Assembly: GCA_022750055.1 (NCBI GenBank)
Contig: JAKIWL010000002.1
Coordinates: 209,042-273,041, forward strand
DNA: 64,000 bases
Reading direction: 5' to 3'
Source: Thermoplasmata archaeon
GTDB lineage: Archaea; Thermoplasmatota; Thermoplasmata; Lutacidiplasmatales; UBA184
Made by a program: the position numbers and the translations under genes. Every line of letters starts with the position of its first letter. Within the stretch, counting starts at the first letter, position 1. Shown here in pieces: positions 17,290 to 25,914 of this stretch. Under the pieces are notes generated by a model. It saw only the letters and a list, made by a program, of their open reading frames with translations, searched no databases and was not told the DNA's origin.

Positions 17290-18447
17290 ATGGTCAAGCT
17301 CGCTGAGTGGATGGGCAAGGGGATCTTCCGGAAGCACGGCATACCGACCCCGGTCGGCGTGGTCGTTCGGTCGGCTGAAGAAGCCGAGGCCGCCACCCGG
17401 ACCGGGCGAGTGCCGCTCCCCTGCGTCGTGAAGGCCCAGGTCTTGGCGGGCGGCCGAGGGAAGGGCGGAGCGGTCCAGTTTGCGAACACGCCGGCCGAGG
17501 CCGCCCTCGCCACCCGGTCCATCCTGGCGCTCGAGTTCAAGGGCGAGAAGGTTCGCGAGGTCCTCCTCGAGCAGAAGGTCTCGATCCTCCGGGAGTTCTA
17601 CCTCTCGTTCGCCCTCGACCGAAGCCTTCGCATGCCCATCCTGATGGCGAGCGCCCAGGGGGGTGTGGAGGTCGAATCCGTGCCCGAAGAGGCGATCCTG
17701 CGGATCCCGATCCACCCGTTCGTCGGCCTAGCTGGCTATGAGCGCCGGCAGGTGATTCGGCTGTTCGGACTGAGCGGGCCGGCGGCGAAGTCCCTGGACG
17801 ACCTCCTCGACCGGGCCTGGGGGGTCTTCCAGTCAGAGGACGCCGAACTCGTAGAGATCAACCCTCTCGGCCTCGTCGGGTCCGGGGTCATCGCGCTGGA
17901 CGCGAAGGTGGTCATTGAGGACGACGCCGCGTTCCGGCATCCGGAGTATTCCGAGGTCCGGGACGACCGGACCCCGCTCGAGGAGATCGCGCGGGAGAAA
18001 GGGATCGCCTTCGTCCAACTGGACGGCAACATCGGCGTCATTGCGAACGGGGCCGGGCTCACGATGGCAACCCTCGACGTCCTCGCCGAATTCGGCGGGC
18101 GGCCGGGGGTCTTCCTCGACCTGGGGGGCACCGACGACCCCGGGAAGGTAACCGAGGCGTTCCTCCTGATGGCGAAGGCGATGCCTCGTGCCGTGTTCCT
18201 CAACATCTTCGGGGGAGTGACGCGCTGCGACACCGTCGCGACGGGCCTCGTCGAGGCGATGAAGCAGGTGCCGGCCTCCGAACGATTCCCGCTGGTCGCT
18301 CGGATCCGCGGGAACAACGAAGCCGAGGGTGTCGCGATCCTGAAATCGGCCGGAGTCACGTCGCTCTCCGACCTCAAGGAGTCCGTGCAGGCGACCGTCC
18401 GAGCGGCCGAGGTCCCGGTCGAGGCGCCGCGGGGGACGGTCGCATGA
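17290..18447 (+). CDS. sucC: Succinyl-CoA ligase (ADP-forming) beta subunit
   Basis: Nucleotide-binding subunit of the citric-acid-cycle enzyme that couples succinyl-CoA cleavage to ATP or GTP formation. Residues 1 to about 230 form the ATP-grasp domain: FRKHGIPTPVGVV, VVKAQVLAGGRGKGG, and the metal-site region ELVEINPLGLV. The C-terminal CoA-ligase domain has LDGNIGVIANGAGLTMATLD, LDLGGTD and FLNIFGGVTRCD, which contacts the phosphohistidine of SucD. The 385-residue length is normal. It overlaps sucD by ATGA. Confidence 0.95.
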   Translation: MVKLAEWMGKGIFRKHGIPTPVGVVVRSAEEAEAATRTGRVPLPCVVKAQVLAGGRGKGGAVQFANTPAEAALATRSILALEFKGEKVREVLLEQKVSILREFYLSFALDRSLRMPILMASAQGGVEVESVPEEAILRIPIHPFVGLAGYERRQVIRLFGLSGPAAKSLDDLLDRAWGVFQSEDAELVEINPLGLVGSGVIALDAKVVIEDDAAFRHPEYSEVRDDRTPLEEIAREKGIAFVQLDGNIGVIANGAGLTMATLDVLAEFGGRPGVFLDLGGTDDPGKVTEAFLLMAKAMPRAVFLNIFGGVTRCDTVATGLVEAMKQVPASERFPLVARIRGNNEAEGVAILKSAGVTSLSDLKESVQATVRAAEVPVEAPRGTVA

Positions 18448-19328
18448 GCGTGCTGGTGGACGCCGACACAAGGGTGGTCGTTCAGGGGATCACGGGTCAT
18501 CAGGGAACGGTCCACACGCGGCAGATGAAGCTGTTCGGGACCCGGGTCGTCGCGGGGACGACGCCGGGGAAAGGCGGGACCGAAGTGGAAGGGGTCCCGG
18601 TCTACGACTCGGTCCGAGAGGCCGTCGGTGCCACCGGCGCGAACGCCTCGTGCATCTTCGTTCCCGCGCCGTTTGCGCGGGATGCCTATCTCGAGGCGGT
18701 GGACGCGGGGATCCGGACCTCCGTCATCGTGACGGAACACATCCCGTTCCATGACATGCTCTCCATGTACCATTACGGACTGTCTCGCGGGTCCCGGATC
18801 ATCGGACCGAACTGCCCCGGGATCGCCTCGCCGGGGAAGGCCAAGGTGGGGATCATCCCGAACGTTGTGTTCCGGCCCGGTCGGGTCGGGGTGATCTCGC
18901 GGTCCGGAACGCTCACCTACGAGATCGTGAGCGGCATCAAGGAACACGGCCTGGGTCAGAGCACCTGCGTCGGCCTCGGGGGGGACCCGGTCATCGGGAC
19001 GAGCTTCGTCGACGCGCTGCCCTGGTTCGAAAAGGACTCCGACACGGACGTCATCGTGCTCGTCGGCGAGATCGGGGGGACCGCCGAGGAGGACGCGGCC
19101 CAGGCGATCCGCAGTCAGGTCACGAAACCCGTCGTCGCCTACGTCGCGGGTCGATCGGCCCCCCCGGGGAAGCGGATGGGGCACGCCGGCGCGATCATCG
19201 CACGCGGCAAGGGGACCGCCGAGAGCAAGGTCGCGGCGCTGCGAGCGGCCGGGGCCACGGTGGCGACGTTCCCTTACGAGATTCCCGAGCTGGTGGCGAC
19301 CCAGCTGAAGGCCCTCGAGCATCGATGA
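18444..19328 (+). CDS. sucD: Succinyl-CoA ligase alpha subunit
   Basis: CoA-binding subunit that carries the phosphorylated active-site histidine. It opens with [18 protein letters not shown], then has [15 protein letters not shown], the Rossmann/ligase segment [27 protein letters not shown], and the catalytic histidine in [18 protein letters not shown] near residue 247. Length 294 residues is standard. Start ATG overlaps sucC stop and its own stop overlaps the next small gene, so all three are co-translated. Confidence 0.95.
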   Translation: MSVLVDADTRVVVQGITGHQGTVHTRQMKLFGTRVVAGTTPGKGGTEVEGVPVYDSVREAVGATGANASCIFVPAPFARDAYLEAVDAGIRTSVIVTEHIPFHDMLSMYHYGLSRGSRIIGPNCPGIASPGKAKVGIIPNVVFRPGRVGVISRSGTLTYEIVSGIKEHGLGQSTCVGLGGDPVIGTSFVDALPWFEKDSDTDVIVLVGEIGGTAEEDAAQAIRSQVTKPVVAYVAGRSAPPGKRMGHAGAIIARGKGTAESKVAALRAAGATVATFPYEIPELVATQLKALEHR

Positions 19329-19552
19329 GCCCCTCGCCGGGCCCCCAGCCGACGGCCGCGGGCGAGGCGGACCGATGCTGCGTCCCCGGATGCGAGGAAA
19401 CCGCGCTCCGGCACCTGTCGCTCGCCGAGGCGCGCCGGGCGTTCCGGGAGCTCCCCGAGCAGGGCCGTAGCGCCCCGCTCTGTCGGGCCCACTACAAGGA
19501 GTGGAAGAAGCGGACGAAGGAGTCGCGCACCCTCGACCGCCTCGCGTGGTAG
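19325..19552 (+). CDS. Small Cys/His-rich protein coupled to sucD
   Basis: A 75-residue protein whose ATG overlaps the sucD stop (ATGA). It carries CCVPGCEETALRHLS and CRAHYKEWKKRTKE: two N-terminal cysteine ligands and a C-x2-H pair that could hold one zinc, followed by a basic helix. I do not recognise the family. The tight coupling argues that it is a real gene, perhaps nucleic-acid-binding from its basic end. Confidence 0.65.
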   Translation: MSPSPGPQPTAAGEADRCCVPGCEETALRHLSLAEARRAFRELPEQGRSAPLCRAHYKEWKKRTKESRTLDRLAW

Positions 19553-19627
19553 CGCGCGCGATCGTAGAGCCCGAATGCTCCGGCCGGTCGCGGGTGGCCC
19601 CCCATCGTGGCCGCCCCCGGGGTGGGA

Positions 19628-19735
19628 CTACTGCTTACGCATCTTCTGAGCCCGCATGCGCCGGCGCATCCGCTTCTTGCGCCATTTCCAACGCATGTGG
19701 CCGCGTTTCTTCCAGACGCGTGAGCTCCGTTTCAT
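19628..19735 (-). CDS. rpl41e: Ribosomal protein eL41
   Basis: A 35-codon gene too short for the ORF track, read on the minus strand from ATG 19735 to TAG at 19628. The product is MKRSSRVWKKRGHMRWKWRK followed by KRMRRRMRAQKMRKQ. Its second half aligns with eukaryotic and archaeal eL41 (MRAKWRKKRMRRLKRK in human), the smallest ribosomal protein, a single basic helix bridging the subunits. An internal ATG at 19696 would give a 22-residue form of classic length. A TATA element lies 39-47 bases upstream. The composition is almost entirely Arg, Lys, Met and Trp, which is hard to explain otherwise. Confidence 0.85.
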   Translation of the reverse strand: MKRSSRVWKKRGHMRWKWRKKRMRRRMRAQKMRKQ

Positions 19736-19773
19736 TCCGTTCGGGTCCGAGGCGGCGCGAGTTACTTATCCTC

Positions 19774-19782
19774 GCTTAAAAG
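19774..19782 (-). promoter_or_regulatory. TATA box of eL41 gene
   Basis: Reads CTTTTAAGC on the minus strand in an AT-rich island. Transcription should start near 19750, about 15 bases before the ATG. Confidence 0.6.
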
Positions 19783-19827
19783 GCTAACCCTCGATTTCTC
19801 GACGGTGGCGCCCCGACCGGCCCGATT

Positions 19828-20244
19828 TCAGCCGAGACCCAGCCGTACTACCCCGGAGGGGGTCAAGAGGCGCTCGCCCCATTCCTCAGGAGCATACAGG
19901 AAGCCGCCCGCGCTGACTGCCAGCCGGCGCCAGCCGACTCCCTGCTCGTCGAACCGGGTCGACTCGGCGGCCGCTTCGACCGCGGTCCCGGGGGGCCGGG
20001 GAGCGGAGACCACGCCGTCCCGCGCGATGACGAGTCCCTCCCCCGTGAGGTCCAGCAAGAGCCAGGACCGCGGCAGCACCAGGGTCAGTCGAAGGATCTT
20101 CGGCCGGAACTGGCTCTCGCTCTCGGTCTCCGTCCGGTGGTAGACGGCGAGCTCGGTCCCGTCCCAATCGACCAGCCGGTCGAACGAGAAGCTCTTCCGG
20201 TTGAACTCGAGCACGTTCATCTCGAGGTCGGCGTCGTCGACCAA
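19828..20244 (-). CDS. Protein of unknown function downstream of top6A
   Basis: A 138-residue protein from TTG 20244, which has GGGAGG eight bases upstream; an alternative ATG at 20220 (MNVLEFNRKSFSF) would remove eight residues. The sequence is mostly beta-type (RLTLVLPRSWLLLDLTGEGLVIARDG) with a DRLVDWDGTELAVYHRTETE segment. There is no membrane helix or cysteine motif. It lies 36 bases after top6A in the same direction, so it may share its transcript. I recognise no family. Confidence 0.6.
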   Translation of the reverse strand: MVDDADLEMNVLEFNRKSFSFDRLVDWDGTELAVYHRTETESESQFRPKILRLTLVLPRSWLLLDLTGEGLVIARDGVVSAPRPPGTAVEAAAESTRFDEQGVGWRRLAVSAGGFLYAPEEWGERLLTPSGVVRLGLG

Positions 20245-20280
20245 CTCGTTGTCCTCCCTGCCTCGCCTCGGACCCCGACG

Positions 20281-21420
20281 CTATCGGAGCACTCCGAGCT
20301 CCGTGAGCTTCTCTGGAAGGTAGGTGTCCGTCACGTAGTTGAGGCCGTACTTGGCGAGGGATTGCTGTTCGGCCTTCTTGCCGTTCTTCAACATGAGCTC
20401 GATCTCCGAACGCCACTCGGGGGTGGCGAAGCGCGGGTCCGTGAGCTCGGCCTGTAGGGCGCGGACGTCCTGCTCGCTCAGCGCGTCGGAGGGGAGCTTG
20501 TAGTTCTCGATGTCGGAGGCGGTCACGCCGAGGAACTCCGCCTGGGGCGTGGCCAGGTATTGGGAGATGTGGGCGGTCTTGATCGCCCCGTACGCCACGC
20601 TCGCAAAGATTCGGAACGACCAGGGGTCCCCGTCGGTGAAAACGACGACCGGAAGCTTGAGCTCCTCGCTCATCCGCTTGAGGAATCGGCGGGTGGAGCG
20701 GGCCGGCTGGCCCTTCAGGTGCAGGAGTACCGCGTCGTGCTTCTCATCGAATCCGTTCTCCGCGAGCCGGTCGACCATGCCACCGCATTCGATCGCGATG
20801 ACGAAACGGGCGTTCGTCGAAACGAACTCGATCTTCTCCCTCTCGACGTTGAACGGGAGGGCGTAACCGCCGTCGCCGACGTCGTCCCGGCAATTGATCT
20901 TCTTCACGACACCCTTTCGGTTGGTCTCGCGGATCGTCAGGTCCCCTATCACCGACGCCCCGTTCTCCTCGGGATGAAGGCGGAAGTCCTCCCGCAGTCG
21001 TCCACAGAGGACCTCGAGGTCCTCGATGAGCAGGTTCGACTCGTCCTCGCTATGGAACTTCGACTCCTCCCAGCCCTCGGAGATGTAGTACAGCTCCCGT
21101 AACGTCGAGGTCTTCGACTCCCGGGCCATCTCGTTGATGAAATCGACGAGGTAGAACGTCCGAAGGAGCATCAAGGCGCCGTCGAGCTTGCGGGCGCTTC
21201 GGGTACCCAGGGCCCGCCCGAGCCTCCAGACGCCCTCTCGCATCTGGAACTGGATGTTCTGCTTGGTACGCAGCGGAAGGCGCATCCTCGGGATCTCCCC
21301 CTCGGAGAGCTGCTCATAGATCTCCGAGGCGAGCTTGCGGGTCGGAGCGAGCGCCTCCGTCGGGGCGTGCTCCGGGGGCCTATTCCTCGTCTTCGACGCG
21401 GGCGCTCGCTTCGGCGGCAT
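20281..21420 (-). CDS. top6A: DNA topoisomerase VI subunit A
   Basis: Cleavage subunit of the archaeal type IIB topoisomerase, related to Spo11. The active-site tyrosine lies in [12 protein letters not shown] near residue 110, within the winged-helix CAP domain. The Toprim metal site includes the glutamate of [13 protein letters not shown] and the acidic pair in [15 protein letters not shown]. At 379 residues it is normal for the family. The N-terminal [21 protein letters not shown] supports the long start at ATG 21420, although this makes the first 41 bases overlap the end of top6B. Confidence 0.95.
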   Translation of the reverse strand: MPPKRAPASKTRNRPPEHAPTEALAPTRKLASEIYEQLSEGEIPRMRLPLRTKQNIQFQMREGVWRLGRALGTRSARKLDGALMLLRTFYLVDFINEMARESKTSTLRELYYISEGWEESKFHSEDESNLLIEDLEVLCGRLREDFRLHPEENGASVIGDLTIRETNRKGVVKKINCRDDVGDGGYALPFNVEREKIEFVSTNARFVIAIECGGMVDRLAENGFDEKHDAVLLHLKGQPARSTRRFLKRMSEELKLPVVVFTDGDPWSFRIFASVAYGAIKTAHISQYLATPQAEFLGVTASDIENYKLPSDALSEQDVRALQAELTDPRFATPEWRSEIELMLKNGKKAEQQSLAKYGLNYVTDTYLPEKLTELGVLR

Positions 21421-23395
21421 CGTAGTCCACCTCCGTCTCCCCCGAGGGGGTCGGTTCCGTTAGGCCGGCCTCGGCGGCCTCAATGATGGCTCTCGGAAGT
21501 CGGACGTCCCAGTCGCCGGGAAGCGGCTCCGCACCGAGGAGGTGGCCCTCATCGATGCCGGCGACGAACCAGGACGCATCCGACGCGTCGACCTCCGTCC
21601 CGCTCGGGAACTCGACCGTCACCTGGGTCTTGGCGCTGGGCCGTAGCTTCGGCAGGGTCCACCAGGCCCGTCCCAACTCCGGATCGGTCCCCTCCGGGAT
21701 CGGGTCGAAGGAGGCCCGCCCAAGGAGCTCTGGCGGCAGTTCAACGAAGAGCTCGAGGACCCGAGCGCGGGGGGTGTAGTTCGTGATCTCGGTGGCGAGA
21801 CGGACCGTTTTCGGGTCGGTCGATTGGGTCGTCTCCACGTTGAGGACGTCCATGATCTTCGTGATGACAGGAGTGAGGTCGGGGACCGGCCGGTCGACGA
21901 GAGCGCTCGCCTTCGCCGCGAGCTTCGGCAGGATCTTGAGGATGATGTCGAACTTCTCCTGCGCGAACGCCCGCCGGTTTCGTCGGGACAGGTGGGTCCG
22001 AAGGTGGCGAGCCGCCACTTGGAGGGCCAGAGTGAGCTCCTTGTCGAGCTCGGGATCCTCGGCGACCGCCTCCTTCGCCTCGCTGGTGAACGGGAGCTTC
22101 GTCGAGGCCACATGGACGAGCAGCAATCCGGGACCCGTCGGGAGACCGGAGCCGCCTTTCTGGTCGAGACCATAGCGCCGCCAGTCGAGGGTCTGGACGG
22201 CGTTGGTGATGGCGCACGCGCCCTGTTGGAACAGGAGCGGGACCCGGTTTGCGAATCGCAGGAGCTGTACCGGCTGGTCGCTCGGCAGGTTCCCGCCGTA
22301 GACGAGTCCCACTTCCACGAGGAACGGGAACCCGGCGCGGACCTTCGGGGGACGGCTGACCGGAGGAGCGTAGAACTCGGGCCGGACCTCCCCGAGGACG
22401 TTGCGCAGCCCCCGCTTGATCAGCACGGGGCCGATCGGGGAAAGCGATTCGGCCGACGGCGGAAGCAGGCGGACCGCGTGCATGGCGCCGAGCAGTGACT
22501 CGAGCCGATCGCCGTGGACCGACCCCGGCGACTCCCGGCCGTTCAGTCCGGCCTTGGCGAGGATCTCCGACGCGGCCCTCGGGGACACTCCGGCGAACTC
22601 CTTCGGCAAGAGCTCGGAGAGGGTCCGGGACCCCGAGGCCTTCAGGCGGAACGCGAGCTCGCCGAGCTCGAGGCCATACGGATGCGGTGGCACTTCCTTC
22701 GGGACCGGCGGGACGTCGTTCGAGACCCGCTCATAGGTGATCCGCGTCCCGTCCGGCTCGACGAGGAGGAGGCGAGCGTGGGGATTCACGATCGCGGTCC
22801 CCCGAAGGTATTCGAACGGGGACTGTCGTCCTCGTTGGTACTTCGCCTTGAGGACCAGTTCGACGCGCGTTCCGCTCTCCCGGTCCCAGAGCAAGAGGTC
22901 ATCGGAGACGACTTTGGGGAGGTTCTTTTGAGTGTCGATCAAGAGCTCGAGGACGTGGGCGGCCTCCTCCTCCCGCACCTTGGAGATGACGCGGGCGGGC
23001 CGGGCGCTCGTGAGGCCGGCATACAGGACGGCGGCCGAGATCCCGATCCCCTGTTGGCCGCGGGATTGCCGGTTCGCATGGAACCGCGACCCATACAGGA
23101 GCCGCCCGAACACGTTCGGGATCTCGCGTCTCAGGATCCCCGGTCCGTTGTCCGAGACGGAGACCTGGAGGCGCTCGGGACCGGACTTCGCGATCTCCAC
23201 CTGCACATCCGGGAGGACGCGGGCCTCCTCGCAGGCATCCAGGGCATTGTCGACCCCCTCCTTGACCGTCGTGAGCAGGGCCCGAAGCGGATTGTCGAAG
23301 CCCAGGATCTGGCGGTTCCGTTCAAAGAACTCCGCCACCGAGATCTCGCGCTGCTTGGAGGCGAGTTCCTCGGCGAGGGTGCGGACCCTGGGCAC
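21380..23395 (-). CDS. top6B: DNA topoisomerase VI subunit B
   Basis: ATPase subunit that clamps DNA and drives strand passage in topoisomerase VI. The GHKL fold is seen in [22 protein letters not shown] and [16 protein letters not shown] helix-two-turns-helix domain follows ([18 protein letters not shown]), then the transducer domain with the switch lysine in [15 protein letters not shown]. At 671 residues it is longer than many homologues, with an acidic C-terminal tail ([17 protein letters not shown]). It starts at GTG 23395, consistent with a leaderless transcript from the TATA element upstream, and is translated ahead of top6A. Confidence 0.95.
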   Translation of the reverse strand: MPRVRTLAEELASKQREISVAEFFERNRQILGFDNPLRALLTTVKEGVDNALDACEEARVLPDVQVEIAKSGPERLQVSVSDNGPGILRREIPNVFGRLLYGSRFHANRQSRGQQGIGISAAVLYAGLTSARPARVISKVREEEAAHVLELLIDTQKNLPKVVSDDLLLWDRESGTRVELVLKAKYQRGRQSPFEYLRGTAIVNPHARLLLVEPDGTRITYERVSNDVPPVPKEVPPHPYGLELGELAFRLKASGSRTLSELLPKEFAGVSPRAASEILAKAGLNGRESPGSVHGDRLESLLGAMHAVRLLPPSAESLSPIGPVLIKRGLRNVLGEVRPEFYAPPVSRPPKVRAGFPFLVEVGLVYGGNLPSDQPVQLLRFANRVPLLFQQGACAITNAVQTLDWRRYGLDQKGGSGLPTGPGLLLVHVASTKLPFTSEAKEAVAEDPELDKELTLALQVAARHLRTHLSRRNRRAFAQEKFDIILKILPKLAAKASALVDRPVPDLTPVITKIMDVLNVETTQSTDPKTVRLATEITNYTPRARVLELFVELPPELLGRASFDPIPEGTDPELGRAWWTLPKLRPSAKTQVTVEFPSGTEVDASDASWFVAGIDEGHLLGAEPLPGDWDVRLPRAIIEAAEAGLTEPTPSGETEVDYDAAEASARVEDEE

Positions 23396-23418
23396 GAACG
23401 TCGTAGGGACGGGTTCCG

Positions 23419-23427
23419 CCTATAAGG
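23419..23427 (-). promoter_or_regulatory. TATA box of top6BA operon
   Basis: Reads CCTTATAGG on the minus strand, 24-32 bases before the GTG start of top6B. This fits leaderless transcription. Confidence 0.65.
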
Positions 23428-23483
23428 GTCCCGTTCGACGGGCGCGAATCGGTCGATGACGGACGGCGTCCGGGCGTCGGAGG

Positions 23484-24302
23484 CTACGCGGACCCGGTCG
23501 GCTCGCTCGGGCGCTGCGTCAGATCGCGAAGCACCGGACGCAACGGGCGCCACCGTTCGGCCTGGGTGAGGTCGAGTTCGACTACTTCGATCCGTTCTTC
23601 GGGGCGGCCCGATGGCGCTACGATAGCCCTGCCCCGTAGCAGCTCACCGCGAGCATCCAGGGCGATCGACCCACCGCCGAAGACTAGGCCGTCCTCCACC
23701 CCGACGCGGTTCACATACACGACGGGGAGTCCGTTCTCGATCGCCCGGGCCGGGAGGATCCGGTCGAACAGTCGTCGGGAGGTCACGGGGGCGGCCGAGA
23801 TCGCGACAAGGAGTTCCGCCCCTCGGACAGCCAACTCTCGCGAGACCTCCGGAAAGAACAGGTCATAGCAGATCTCGAGGCCGATCGAGGAACCTCCCCA
23901 TCGAACGGGACGACTGGTGTTCGTGGCCGTGAACAGGCCTCCCTCCTCGAACGGCCCAAAGGTGGGCAGGAAGCGCTTGGACTGGGTGGCGTTCGTTCCG
24001 TCCGCCCCGAAAAGGAGGGCGGCGTTGTGGGTCTCCCCGGGGCGGTCAGTGGAGCGCACGGGCGCCCCGACGACGATCGACGTGCGGGAGCGTTGGGCGA
24101 AGGCCGACAGTCGTTGATGCACGGCGTCTCCGTGGGTCACAGATAGCTGGCGAACGCGATCCCCGACCCGGTAACCCGAAAGGAAGAGCTCCGGGAAGAC
24201 GGCGAGGTCGACCGGTTCCAGCTCGATGGTCCGCTCGAGCCGATCGAGGTTGGCCCCGAGGTCCCCGAGGGTCGGGGCGAGCTCCGCGAGCATAAGCCGC
24301 AT
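23484..24302 (-). CDS. Carbon-nitrogen hydrolase (nitrilase superfamily)
   Basis: Amidase/nitrilase-fold enzyme, 272 residues from ATG 24302; the 431-residue track entry adds a shadow of the upstream gene. The Glu-Lys-Cys triad is visible: Glu in LAVFPELFLSGYR, Lys in SKRFLPTFGPFEE, and Cys in GLEICYDLFFPE. Such enzymes hydrolyse amides, for example omega-amidases, N-carbamoyl amidases or the glutaminase domain of NAD synthetase; no synthetase domain is attached here and the substrate is unknown. The start overlaps the stop of the upstream membrane-protein gene by one base (TGATG). Confidence 0.85.
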   Translation of the reverse strand: MRLMLAELAPTLGDLGANLDRLERTIELEPVDLAVFPELFLSGYRVGDRVRQLSVTHGDAVHQRLSAFAQRSRTSIVVGAPVRSTDRPGETHNAALLFGADGTNATQSKRFLPTFGPFEEGGLFTATNTSRPVRWGGSSIGLEICYDLFFPEVSRELAVRGAELLVAISAAPVTSRRLFDRILPARAIENGLPVVYVNRVGVEDGLVFGGGSIALDARGELLRGRAIVAPSGRPEERIEVVELDLTQAERWRPLRPVLRDLTQRPSEPTGSA

Positions 24303-24769
24303 CAGTAGAAGTGCCGGCGGACCAGAAGGAGGTAGACGAAGACCACGAGGAGGACGAGAAAGAGGTACGTGATCGAGGCCGTGAAGAACAGGAAGGCGAG
24401 CCCGCCGAACGCGACCGCGACGGTGGTGTAGAGGGCCCACGCCTCCTGGCGCCAGAGCGCCGTGGCCAACGCGAGGAAGATCGCGCCGAGGAGGATGAGG
24501 AGGGCGGCCCCGATCGCATCGACGGAATGTACGATCAGGACGTCGTTGGGCACGACGGGGCCGCCGTAGTACCGCAGGAGGAAGAGGCCCCCGGCGAGGA
24601 GGAGGACGATGCCGAGGATCCCGATCAGCACCGCGACGATCGCTACCCCGACCGGCAGGGTAGGGCGGGATCGGATCGGGGCCCACTGGGGGGGAAGGTG
24701 ACCGATCTCCGGGGACGGGCCGGCACCGTAGCCCGATGAGGAGCCTTCCGGACCGGACCCAGCGCGCAT
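24302..24769 (-). CDS. Four-helix membrane protein of unknown function
   Basis: A 155-residue protein from ATG 24769, with GGAGG eleven bases upstream; the longer track form is unlikely. A 40-residue Gly/Ser/Pro-rich cytosolic lead precedes about four helices: VGVAIVAVLIGILGIVLLLAG, GAALLILLGAIFLALATALW, WALYTTVAVAFGGLAFLFF and ITYLFLVLLVVFVYLLLV. It has no recognised motif. It is translationally linked to the nitrilase gene behind it. Confidence 0.7.
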   Translation of the reverse strand: MRAGSGPEGSSSGYGAGPSPEIGHLPPQWAPIRSRPTLPVGVAIVAVLIGILGIVLLLAGGLFLLRYYGGPVVPNDVLIVHSVDAIGAALLILLGAIFLALATALWRQEAWALYTTVAVAFGGLAFLFFTASITYLFLVLLVVFVYLLLVRRHFY

Positions 24770-24858
24770 CGAACGGCAAACCTCCCGAGGGTTCCTAACG
24801 TTTCTCGTCGAGCAGACGAGGGGGCTCGGCGGCCCGTTCGACGGTCCCGACCGGGGAC

Positions 24859-25914
24859 CTAGAACCGGCGGGCGGCGGCCCCGCGGGCCAGCCACTCGAG
24901 CAAGGTCCGGTAGGGACCGTTCGGCAGCGCCGCGAGGGCATGCACCGCCTGCTCACCCCAGGACTCCGCTGCGAGGGCGACGGTCTGGGCCGCGGTGGTC
25001 CGGTCGGACAGGGAGCGCAGCCTCCACAGGTCTCCGGGCTGCTTGCGTCGCTGCACGAACAGCCGTTCGAACTCGTCCTGTTCCGCTCCCGTCAGACCCC
25101 CGTAGGTCTCCAGCGAGACGAGGGTCGGGTTTCCCTCCCGAAGGTCGGTGTAGAGGGGCTTCCCTAGCAGGTCGGGATCCCCGTAGACGTCGAGAAGGTC
25201 GTCGCGGATCTGGAAGGCGACGCCCAAGGCGCGCCCATAGTGTTCGCAGGCTTCCTGAACGGGGGCGCTCGCTTCGGCGATCTCCGCGACCGACCCGAGC
25301 GCCGCCGCTACGATCGCCGCGGTCTTGCGCTCGATCACGCGGAAGTAATGCTCCCGCCCGGTGGTGAGGTCGAACCGGCTCGAGTCCTGGAGGACCTCCC
25401 CTTCGACGAGGGCCGCGCAGGCCTCCCCGCAGCGCAGGATGATGGACCGGGGGTACTCGGCCGCGAGCTCGAACGCCCGGACGAACAGGTAATCGCCCGT
25501 TACGATCGCCGACGGGAGGCCGAACGCCCTCGGCATCGAGGGGCGCCCGCGGCGCATCTCGGCATGGTCGATCACGTCGTCGTGGACGAGGGTCGCGGTG
25601 TGGATCAACTGGAACGCGGCGGCGAGGGAATAGATCGAACGGGCCGAGTCGAGTCCGAGGGCGCGGGCGGTGGCCGCCATCAGCAGGGGCCGCACCCGCT
25701 TGCCCCCAGCGCTCAGCGCGTACGTCGCGGCGTCGGTGAGCCGCGGGTAGGTGGAACGCAGGACCTGCTGGATCCGCTGGTCGATCTCGGCGAGGTCAGA
25801 GGTCAGGACCGGCAGTAGGTCGACGAGCGATTCCGGCGCCTCCTCGCCGAGGGTCCGGCTCACGAGGTTCTCGAGCGAGGACTCCGGCGCCTCGGAGCGG
25901 CCAGGTCGGCTCAC
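24859..25914 (-). CDS. Geranylgeranyl/polyprenyl diphosphate synthase
   Basis: Trans-prenyltransferase that extends allylic diphosphates with isopentenyl diphosphate to make the C20 (or longer) precursor of archaeal lipids and quinone tails. The first Asp-rich motif is LVHDDVIDHAEMRRGRPS, with SAGGKRVRP upstream for diphosphate binding. The second is FQIRDDLLDVYGD, followed by GKPLYTDLREGNPT. The start is GTG 25914, overlapping the geranylgeranyl reductase stop (GTGA), giving 351 residues; the track ORF is too long. It is the last gene of the nuo transcription unit. Chain length cannot be fixed from motifs alone. Confidence 0.9.
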   Translation of the reverse strand: MSRPGRSEAPESSLENLVSRTLGEEAPESLVDLLPVLTSDLAEIDQRIQQVLRSTYPRLTDAATYALSAGGKRVRPLLMAATARALGLDSARSIYSLAAAFQLIHTATLVHDDVIDHAEMRRGRPSMPRAFGLPSAIVTGDYLFVRAFELAAEYPRSIILRCGEACAALVEGEVLQDSSRFDLTTGREHYFRVIERKTAAIVAAALGSVAEIAEASAPVQEACEHYGRALGVAFQIRDDLLDVYGDPDLLGKPLYTDLREGNPTLVSLETYGGLTGAEQDEFERLFVQRRKQPGDLWRLRSLSDRTTAAQTVALAAESWGEQAVHALAALPNGPYRTLLEWLARGAAARRF

